NCBI GenBank assembly: GCA_016190785.1
Contig: JACPPX010000119.1
Coordinates: 1 to 12,358 of the forward strand
Source of the DNA: Chloroflexota bacterium
GTDB lineage: Bacteria; Chloroflexota; Anaerolineae; UBA7937; JACPPX01
DNA length: 12,358 nt
Direction of reading: 5' to 3'
Translations under genes and position numbers: made by a program
In this document: piece after piece, positions 5,393 through 10,480 of the stretch
Numbering within the stretch: position 1 is the stretch's first letter
How the letters are laid out: each line of letters opens with the position of its first letter
Notes under the pieces: generated by a model
Told to the model about the DNA's origin: nothing
Seen by the model: the letters and a program-made list of their open reading frames with translations, nothing else
The model's database searches: none

Positions 5393-5728
5393 TTATTTTC
5401 CCGAAGAACTCGGCGCGGGTTCACTCTTTGCTCTTGCTCTTTGCTCTTGCTCTTTGCTCTTGCTCTTTGCTCTTGCTCTTTGCTCTTGCTCTTTGCTCTT
5501 GCTCTTTTCTTTTTCCACTTTCGATTCTGCCGGCTTCTCTGAGGGGGGAGGAACCCGATGGTCGGTGGAATAGAAACCCGAGCCTTTAAAGATAATTCCC
5601 ACCGGCTGCAGAATGCGCCTTGCCTGCCCTCCACAGTTGGGACAGACCTCCACCGCCTCTGCCGTCACCGGCTGCAATCTCTCGAAGCGGTGGCCACAGG
5701 TTGGACACTCATATTCGTAGATGGGCAT
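5393..5728 (-). CDS. FmdB-family zinc-ribbon protein with a repetitive charged C-terminal tail
   Basis: The first 50 residues are a typical FmdB putative regulatory zinc ribbon: MPIYEYECPTCGHRFERLQP with cysteine pairs at 8/11 and 29/32 (CPNCGG), then the common GFYSTDHR around 51-58. The family's function is not established; it was named after a gene near formate/amide metabolism genes and is often taken as regulatory. Residues 75-100 are two copies of KSKSKEQEQRARA, encoded by a six-copy 13-bp tandem DNA repeat, followed by SEPAPSSSGK. Ordinary FmdB proteins have varied, low-complexity tails, but this one is strictly periodic. GGGAG lies five to six bases before ATG 5728, and an extended -10 box lies further upstream. 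The gene ends one base from a terminator hairpin. Slippage in the repeat would change the end of the protein. Confidence 0.93.
   Translation of the reverse strand: MPIYEYECPTCGHRFERLQPVTAEAVEVCPNCGGQARRILQPVGIIFKGSGFYSTDHRVPPPSEKPAESKVEKEKSKSKEQEQRARAKSKSKEQEQRARAKSEPAPSSSGK
5427..5504. repeat. Six perfect tandem copies of a 13-bp unit in the FmdB gene
   Basis: The plus-strand unit TTTGCTCTTGCTC occurs six times without a mismatch (starts at 5427, 5440, 5453, 5466, 5479, 5492). The unit itself is a 6+7 doublet of TTGCTC and TTTGCTC. Thirteen is not a multiple of three, so three units (39 bp) make one 13-residue peptide period. The coding strand unit has no T, so none of the three frames can hold a stop. 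Gain or loss of one unit would leave the periodic peptide but shift the frame after it. Confidence 0.97.
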
Positions 5729-5756
5729 TTTGCTCCCTGGATCGGCTTTTCCCTAA

Positions 5757-5765
5757 ATTATACCA
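5757..5765 (-). promoter_or_regulatory. Extended -10 promoter element of the FmdB gene
   Basis: The minus strand reads TGGTATAAT, a perfect -10 box with a TG extension. No good -35 is seen at 16-18 bases, which an extended -10 can tolerate. The leader would be about 22 bases and contains GGGAG before ATG 5728. It lies in the 51-base gap after the ABC permease gene, where no terminator hairpin is visible, so read-through from the exporter operon may also feed this gene. Confidence 0.55.
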
Positions 5766-5779
5766 GATGGGTCAAGACC

Positions 5780-6919
5780 CTAGGCCACCTCTCGCCTCAG
5801 GGTGAGCGCTGAAAGGAAGATCATAAGCAGGGCAAAGCCAGCCAGCACTGCCAGCTCCCACCCTATTTGGTAGAGATCGAAACCCTTGAGCATTACATTT
5901 TTTAGGGCTTGGTTGGCGTAGGTCAAGGGCATAAGATAGGCTAGCCCTTGCAGCCAATTCGGGAACTCCTCGACCGGTACCAGGATCCCGGAAAGCAGAA
6001 CCTGGGGGGTGATTACCAGGGGAATAAACTGCACAATCTGCAATTCGTTCTTAGCATAAGTGGAGAGGAAGATCCCCAAATTGACCGAGCCAATGGTCAG
6101 GAGGGCCTCCACCAGGAAAATAAGGGCGGGGTTGCCCACATAGTGGATGCCCAGGATATAAATTACAAAAAGGAGAATCACCGCCGACTGGATGAGGGCG
6201 AAGAACCCAAACCCAATCATATACCCCAGCACCACCTCCAGCCGGGTAACCGGGGTGGCCATCAGTCGCTCCAGAGTGCCTCCCGCCCGCTCCCTAAGGA
6301 AAGAGACCCCGGTAAGAAGGAAAATAAGAAAGAAAGCAACGAAAGCGATAAATACTGGCGCCAGGGAGTCGAGGGTGTCAAAATTCTGCCCGGCATAGAG
6401 GTACTGGGTCTCGACCTCCAGCTTGAATGGAGGAGGGCCACCAGGGAGGCCTTCTATGCGCTGCACGGCTTCGATAAACTCTCTACTCATCGTGCCCTGC
6501 ACCCGGGTGTTCAAGGCTGGATCCGAACCCTCCAAAAGCAGAATGAACTCGATCCTTTGTTCCTCCGCCACCCTTTGGGTGAAATCCTCATCGAAAACGA
6601 GAACAGCATCGATCTCTCCGGCTTTCAGATTCTCTTCTGCCTCGGATTCGGAGATTTCGGAGATCACCAGATCTTCGCTCTCCTGCAATGCCTCCACCAG
6701 TTCATCACCCAGGGAGAAGGACATGCCCAGCGGAGAAGAAAAACCCTGGTCTTCGTTGACTATCGCCAGGTTGATATCCTCTGCGGGGAGGCGGATGATG
6801 TACCCCAGCAGCCCGATAACCACCATGGGCACAATGAAGATTAGCCCTACGGTACGGTGATCGCGGCGGATCTGGGTGATGATCCGCCAAGCCACGGTTA
6901 GGGTACGAGTCTTAGGCAT
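5780..6919 (-). CDS. ABC-2 type exporter permease
   Basis: The 379-residue integral membrane subunit would form the export channel with the ATPase encoded just upstream. One helix at about 24-43 follows a short cytoplasmic N-terminus. A large, acidic external domain spans about 44-186. Five more helices follow at about 187-206, 229-255, 264-288, 298-316 and 353-374. FLRERAGGTLERLMATPV (207-224) is the typical ABC-2 cytoplasmic loop, and LLSGILVPVEEFP (308-320) with MPLTYANQALK (330-340) the usual C-terminal pattern. This shape fits YhgE/YhfA-like or DrrB-like drug and lipid exporters; the substrate is unknown. The start is ATG 6919 because AGGAGGT lies four bases upstream, and the longer TTG start at 6934 would put that site inside the gene. 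It overlaps the ATPase stop by eight bases. Confidence 0.9.
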   Translation of the reverse strand: MPKTRTLTVAWRIITQIRRDHRTVGLIFIVPMVVIGLLGYIIRLPAEDINLAIVNEDQGFSSPLGMSFSLGDELVEALQESEDLVISEISESEAEENLKAGEIDAVLVFDEDFTQRVAEEQRIEFILLLEGSDPALNTRVQGTMSREFIEAVQRIEGLPGGPPPFKLEVETQYLYAGQNFDTLDSLAPVFIAFVAFFLIFLLTGVSFLRERAGGTLERLMATPVTRLEVVLGYMIGFGFFALIQSAVILLFVIYILGIHYVGNPALIFLVEALLTIGSVNLGIFLSTYAKNELQIVQFIPLVITPQVLLSGILVPVEEFPNWLQGLAYLMPLTYANQALKNVMLKGFDLYQIGWELAVLAGFALLMIFLSALTLRREVA

Positions 6920-7628
6920 GGCTACCTCCTGCAATTTTCAAAAAGGCCCCCTCCAGATCCCCCGTCCCGGCTTGCGACTTAAGTTCCCCCGGGCTCCCTT
7001 CCGCAAGGAGACTTCCCTCCCGCATCAGCCCCAGCCGGGTGCAGCGCGCCGCCTCGTCCATTACATGGCTGGAGACGAGAATAGTCACACCTTGCTGATT
7101 GAGCTTTCGAAAATGATCCCAGAAGATAGAGCGGAGTTGGGGGTCCACACCGACAGTCGGCTCATCCAGGATCAAAAGCTGGGGATTGTGGACCAAGGCA
7201 CAGGCCAAGGAGGCCCTCTGTTTCAGGCCACCACTGAGGGTTCCCACCGTGCTCTTCGCTCGATCCTCTAGCCCCACCAAGGCGATCACCTCTTGGATCC
7301 GCTCTTTGGAGGTAACCCCACTCAAGGCCCCAAAGAAAGCCACATTCTCCCCTACGGTGAGTTCTTGATAAAGGGCCCCGGCCTGGGTCATATACCCAAT
7401 GCGGGAGAGTACCCGATCGGGGGGAATCTCTTCGCCCAGCACGCCCCCCGTTCCCCGCGTGGGGCGGACCAGCCCTACCAGCATGCGCATCAGGGTGGTC
7501 TTCCCGCTCCCATTGGGGCCCAGGAGTCCATAGGTTTCGCCGGGCTCCACTCGCAGGCTTACTTCCCGCACTGCTTGCAGGGAGCCAAAGGATTTGCTCA
7601 AACCTTGGGTCTCGATCACATATTCCAT
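6912..7628 (-). CDS. ABC exporter ATP-binding protein
   Basis: This 238-residue nucleotide-binding subunit powers the ABC-2 permease encoded next to it. All motifs are present: Walker A GPNGSGKTT (37-45), Q-loop glutamine in MTQAG (Gln83), signature LSGGLKQR (132-139), Walker B LLILDEPTVGVDP (152-164), and H-loop His189 in SSHVMDEA. The 'ALYQELTVGENVAFFG' region (86-101) is typical of the CcmA/DrrA-type ABC-2 exporter group. AGGAGG lies four bases before ATG 7628. The gene follows tetR by 38 bases and overlaps the permease by eight, so the three form one operon. The residue pattern gives no hint of the substrate. Confidence 0.95.
   Translation of the reverse strand: MEYVIETQGLSKSFGSLQAVREVSLRVEPGETYGLLGPNGSGKTTLMRMLVGLVRPTRGTGGVLGEEIPPDRVLSRIGYMTQAGALYQELTVGENVAFFGALSGVTSKERIQEVIALVGLEDRAKSTVGTLSGGLKQRASLACALVHNPQLLILDEPTVGVDPQLRSIFWDHFRKLNQQGVTILVSSHVMDEAARCTRLGLMREGSLLAEGSPGELKSQAGTGDLEGAFLKIAGGSHA
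6924..6930 (-). promoter_or_regulatory. Ribosome binding site of the ABC permease gene
   Basis: AGGAGGT on the minus strand lies inside the last codons of the ATPase gene, four bases before ATG 6919. It decides for this start over an in-frame TTG at 6934, and indicates coupled translation of the two ABC subunits. Confidence 0.8.
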
Positions 7629-7666
7629 AATTCCTCCTAGTAATTGTTTAGCAGTAAAGACAATAA

Positions 7667-8305
7667 TCAGTTTGCCTTGCTTGCCAGGGCACCGTGCAGG
7701 AAAAGGTCCACCGCCTCTTTGGCGATCTCTTCATAGGTCAGGGGGACGGTACGCTTGCCCAAGAGAATTTCCTGGGTAACAAAAAAGACAAAAAACATGC
7801 CGAAGAAAGTCCGGGCCAGGACTGAGGGATGCAGAGAACGGTAAGTGCCGCGGGCAATCTCCTTCTGAAAATATTTCTCCAGGAAATCGGATACAAAGAG
7901 CACTGTGCGACGCAGGTACTCCTCCCGCGCCGCCTCGTCCATAACCGGCACAGAAGCCAGGAGCACCCGAATCAGGTCCACATTGGCGGTGAACTGTTCT
8001 AGGCTGGCCATCAGCACCTTCTCCAGAAAATTCTGGGGAGACTCGGCCTCTTTTTCTGGAGAGAAATGGGCTGCCAACGGGGGGGCCAGAATTTCTCGGG
8101 GGAGGCTAAGCAGGAGGTCTTCTTTGTTCCGGAAATAATTATAAATGGTGCCTTCAGAGACCCCTGCCTTCTTAGCAATCTCGGCGATGGTAGCCCCGCG
8201 GAACCCTTTGCGCGCAAAAACTGTAAGGGCCGCGCGCAGGATCTGCGCCTTTCTTTCGGACTCTAATTGCTCTTTCCGCTGGACCGATAATCGAGGGGTC
8301 ATCAT
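7667..8305 (-). CDS. TetR-family transcriptional regulator of the exporter operon
   Basis: The 212-residue protein has the classic TetR DNA-binding N-terminus at about residues 20-68: QILRAALTVFARKGFRGATI, then AEIAKKAGVSEGTIYNYFRN, then KEDLLLSL. The remaining helical part would hold the effector pocket and dimer face and is not conserved enough to name a ligand. The gene starts at ATG 8305 or the next codon ATG 8302. No Shine-Dalgarno precedes either, and the short leader of about 18 bases is occupied by the operator. As first gene of an operon with an ABC-2 exporter, it most likely represses its own operon until a toxic compound or lipid binds. That role is inferred from context and the palindrome. 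Confidence 0.92.
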   Translation of the reverse strand: MMTPRLSVQRKEQLESERKAQILRAALTVFARKGFRGATIAEIAKKAGVSEGTIYNYFRNKEDLLLSLPREILAPPLAAHFSPEKEAESPQNFLEKVLMASLEQFTANVDLIRVLLASVPVMDEAAREEYLRRTVLFVSDFLEKYFQKEIARGTYRSLHPSVLARTFFGMFFVFFVTQEILLGKRTVPLTYEEIAKEAVDLFLHGALASKAN

Positions 8306-8309
8306 TTAT

Positions 8310-8327
8310 TGAGTGAGCGTTCACTCA
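8310..8327. promoter_or_regulatory. Palindromic TetR operator overlapping the transcription start
   Basis: TGAGTGAGCGTTCACTCA is an 18-base palindrome with eight of nine pairs matched; the arms TGAGTGA and TCACTCA are perfect. It begins two bases after the -10 box of tetR and spans the expected start of transcription and most of the leader. Operators of the TGAGTGA-type are common for TetR-family self-regulation, so binding here would block RNA polymerase. Binding itself is inferred. Confidence 0.8.
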
Positions 8328-8329
8328 TT

Positions 8330-8357
8330 ATTATAACATAAAAAATAATCTTGTCAA
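8330..8357 (-). promoter_or_regulatory. Consensus sigma-70 type promoter of the tetR-ABC operon
   Basis: On the minus strand a perfect TTGACA (8357-8352) and a perfect TATAAT (8335-8330) are spaced by 16 bases in an AT-rich stretch. It is the strongest promoter in the window. Transcription should begin near 8323, inside the operator. A promoter this strong joined to a well-placed operator suggests the operon is silent until derepressed. Confidence 0.85.
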
Positions 8358-8374
8358 TAGCCAACCTTCTTAGA

Positions 8375-8953
8375 TCACTCCCTTCCTAAATGGCGCAGGG
8401 CAAGCATCACTTTCTCCTCCACTGGCATCTCCTCTTTGGGGAGGGAGGCCAGGGCCTGCCGCACTTCAGTGAGGGAGTAGCCCAGGCTGGTGAGGGCAGC
8501 CACTACCTCCGGCTCGGCAGGTAGAGAAGCGGGGACGGGCACCCATCCCTCTTTGATCACTTTATCCTTGAGGTCGAGAATGATCCGCTCCGCGGTCTTT
8601 TTCCCAATCCCCGGGACTCTTTGCAAAATGGTTGAATCACCAGTGGCCACTGCGCTGCGAAAAGCATCGGGGGGCAGGACGGAAAGGATGGCCAGGGCTG
8701 ATTTGGGGCCCACCCCGTTCACCCCCAGGAGAAAATTGAAAAGAGTTAATTCCTCCTCGCTCCCGAAGCCGTAGAGGGTTAATTCATTCTCCCGCACATG
8801 GAGATGGGTGTAAAGCAGGACCTCTCCACCAAGGGTCCCCAACTGGATTAGTAAAGAAGTGGGGATATGGACCTGATAACCTATCCCCCCTACCTCCAGG
8901 ACCAAATAATTCTCTCCCCGGGCCAGGACCCGGCCGCGCAGGCTGGCGATCAC
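8375..8953 (-). CDS. ruvA: Holliday junction DNA helicase subunit RuvA
   Basis: RuvA tetramers bind Holliday junctions and load the RuvB motor for branch migration. The 192-residue protein has the N-terminal OB-fold domain (MIASLRGRVLARGENYLVLE, then GGIGYQVHIPT). Two helix-hairpin-helix motifs follow: LGVNGVGPKSALAILS (76-91) and VPGIGKKTAERIILDLK (113-129). After a short linker comes the C-terminal RuvB-binding domain (EVVAALTSLGYSLTEVRQAL, 149-168). Length is typical. The start is GTG 8953, which overlaps the ruvC stop in GTGA, so translation is coupled. No ruvB follows; after 39 AT-rich bases the tetR gene begins. RuvB must therefore be encoded elsewhere. Confidence 0.97.
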   Translation of the reverse strand: MIASLRGRVLARGENYLVLEVGGIGYQVHIPTSLLIQLGTLGGEVLLYTHLHVRENELTLYGFGSEEELTLFNFLLGVNGVGPKSALAILSVLPPDAFRSAVATGDSTILQRVPGIGKKTAERIILDLKDKVIKEGWVPVPASLPAEPEVVAALTSLGYSLTEVRQALASLPKEEMPVEEKVMLALRHLGRE

Positions 8954-9441
8954 TCTCTATTCCAATCTTTGCCGTTGAGGTGGCAGATAGCCAGAGCAAT
9001 AGCATCCGCAGCATCATCTGGCTTAGGAGTAAAATCCAAGCCAAGTATCATCCGCACCAACTCCTGAACTTGCTCCTTCGTCGCCCGCCCGTATCCGGCT
9101 ACTGACTGTTTCACCTCCTGGGGTCGGTATTCATAAACCGGTAGCCCAGCCTGGGCAGCGGCAAGAAGGACCACCCCCCGGGCTTGGCCCACCGCCATGG
9201 CACTCTGCACATTGGAAGAAAAATAAAGCCGCTCCACCACCACCTCTTGGGGGTGATGGCGAGCAATGATCCCTGTGATCTCCTTATAGATGCTGTGCAG
9301 CCTTTCCGGGAGAGGGGTATGGGAAGCGGTGCTAATCACCCCGTGGTCAACCAGGGCCAGTGAATCTCCATTCTTCCTCACCAGCCCGTAGCCGGTGGCT
9401 GCCGTCCCGGGGTCGACCCCTAAAACCAGCCTATCCCCCAA
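8950..9441 (-). CDS. ruvC: Crossover junction endodeoxyribonuclease RuvC
   Basis: RuvC is the dimeric resolvase that nicks Holliday junctions symmetrically, working with RuvAB. The 163 residues have the four acidic metal ligands expected: Asp10 in VLGVDPGTAATGYG, Glu70 in VVVERLYF, and Asp143 and Asp146 in PDDAADAIALAICH. The NVQSAMAVGQARGV helix (77-90) and YRPQEVKQSVAGYGRATKEQ (105-124) are also typical. The start is TTG 9441, the only one that keeps the conserved N-terminus; GGGAG lies seven bases upstream, next to the end of yebC. The gene lies 11 bases after yebC and overlaps ruvA by four bases. Confidence 0.97.
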   Translation of the reverse strand: MGDRLVLGVDPGTAATGYGLVRKNGDSLALVDHGVISTASHTPLPERLHSIYKEITGIIARHHPQEVVVERLYFSSNVQSAMAVGQARGVVLLAAAQAGLPVYEYRPQEVKQSVAGYGRATKEQVQELVRMILGLDFTPKPDDAADAIALAICHLNGKDWNRE

Positions 9442-9452
9442 CGCTACTCTCC

Positions 9453-10205
9453 CTAGGCGGGTTGGTATTTTTCCAAGGCTTCGTCAGGGATCTCGATGTT
9501 GGACCAGACCTGCTGCACATCCTCGAGTCCTTCCAAGAACTCGATGAGCTGCATGTTCTCCAGGGTTTCGTTCACACCCAATTGAATTCGAGTTTTGGGC
9601 TGCCGCGTGAGCTCTGCCGAGGAGATAGGCACCTGGGCTTTCTCCAGGGACTCTTTCACCCTGGGCAGATCCGAGGGAGAAGTGTAAACCTCTATTAACC
9701 CGTCATCGATGCGTACATCCTCCGCCCCGGCATCGATAGCCAAAAGAGCAAAATCTTCGGCTTGTGCCGGCGAGGATTCGGAGATGATCAGCCCCTTCTG
9801 GTCGAAAAGCCAGGTGACGCTTCCTGTCTCCCCCATGTTCCCCCCGGCCCGGGTCAGGATCCGCCGAATATCGGCCACGGCGCGGTTGCGGTTATCGGTT
9901 AAAACCGAGAGGATGAGGGCCACACCATGGGGGGCATAGGCTTCAAAGATCATTTCCTCCAGTGCTGCCTCTTTGAGTTCCCCGGTGCCCCGTTTAATGG
10001 CCCGCTCGATGGAATCCTTAGGCATGTTCGCCGCCCGCGCTTTGTCCACAGCCAGACGCAGGCGGAAATTGGCCTCCAGATCCCCGCCTCCTTGTCGGGC
10101 AGCGAGGATAATCTCCCGGGAGAGTTTGGTGAAAAGTTGTCCCTTACGGGCATCGGAAGCCGCCTTCTGACGCTTGATGGTTGACCACTTAGAATGCCCA
10201 GACAT
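9453..10205 (-). CDS. yebC: YebC/PmpR family protein (translation factor or regulator)
   Basis: The 250-residue protein has the full YebC/TACO1 pattern: MSGHSKWSTIKRQKAASDARKG at the start, FTKLSREIILAARQGGGD, NFRLRLAVDKARAANMPKDS and IERAIKRGTGE. Further on come YAPHGVALIL, LTDNRNRAVADIRR and GSVTWLFDQKG. Members were long described as transcription regulators; more recent work on bacterial and mitochondrial homologues points to relief of ribosome stalling at proline-rich stretches. It lies 21 bases after infA and 11 before ruvC; yebC next to ruvC is a widespread arrangement. Start ATG 10205 fits the invariant MSGHSKW. Only weak purine-rich sequence (GGTGATGATGGGAT) precedes it. Confidence 0.95.
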   Translation of the reverse strand: MSGHSKWSTIKRQKAASDARKGQLFTKLSREIILAARQGGGDLEANFRLRLAVDKARAANMPKDSIERAIKRGTGELKEAALEEMIFEAYAPHGVALILSVLTDNRNRAVADIRRILTRAGGNMGETGSVTWLFDQKGLIISESSPAQAEDFALLAIDAGAEDVRIDDGLIEVYTSPSDLPRVKESLEKAQVPISSAELTRQPKTRIQLGVNETLENMQLIEFLEGLEDVQQVWSNIEIPDEALEKYQPA

Positions 10206-10226
10206 ATCCCATCATCACCCAGAAAA

Positions 10227-10475
10227 CTATTGCTTATGCCGGTATGTGATCCGCCCCCGGGTGAGGTCATAGGGAGAGAGTTCCACCCGCACCCGATCCC
10301 CGAGGGCAATACGGATGTAGTAAATGCGCATCTTCCCCGAGATGTGGGCCAGGACGGTGTGCCCCGAATCAAGTTTCACGCGGAACATAGCATTGGGCAA
10401 GGCCTCGGTCACCGTGCCCTCGGCCTCGATCGTCTCCTTCTGGGAAGTCTTCTCTTTTCTTACCTTTTTGGCCAT
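10227..10475 (-). CDS. infA: Translation initiation factor IF-1
   Basis: IF-1 is the small OB-fold factor that binds the A site of the 30S subunit during initiation. From about residue 14 the protein follows the family closely: IEAEGTVTEALPNAMFRVKL, GHTVLAHISGKMR, YYIRIALGDRVRVELSPYDL, TRGRITYR. It has 82 residues; the usual 72 are extended by about eight, mostly basic, N-terminal residues (KVRKEKTSQ after MAKK). The gene lies five bases after ftsK and 21 before yebC, not in a ribosomal protein operon, where infA is usually found. Whether a second copy exists cannot be seen. GGAGG lies 12 bases before ATG 10475, longer than usual, but no nearer start keeps the fold. Confidence 0.96.
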   Translation of the reverse strand: MAKKVRKEKTSQKETIEAEGTVTEALPNAMFRVKLDSGHTVLAHISGKMRIYYIRIALGDRVRVELSPYDLTRGRITYRHKQ

Positions 10476-10480
10476 ATCTT

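Noticed and set aside
5427..5504. CRISPR array or origin iterons
   Set aside because: The copies are directly adjacent with no spacers, the unit is only 13 bp and lies inside a coding gene, and there is no cas or replication gene nearby.
5360..5573. Leucine- and cysteine-rich frames on the plus strand through the 13-bp repeat
   Set aside because: They are translations of the repeat on the strand opposite the FmdB gene, look like a hydrophobic helix only because of CTC/TTG/CTT codons, and have no start signal of their own.
5948..6844. A 298-codon open frame on the plus strand opposite the ABC permease
   Set aside because: It is the complement of a clear ABC-2 permease with all expected helices. 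The translated product is rich in Gln, His, Glu and Asn as expected from a mirrored hydrophobic gene, shows no known motif and has no good ribosome binding site.
8336..8374. Rho-independent terminator between ruvA and tetR
   Set aside because: The stretch is AT-rich with a T run on the minus strand, but no stem-forming inverted repeat precedes it.
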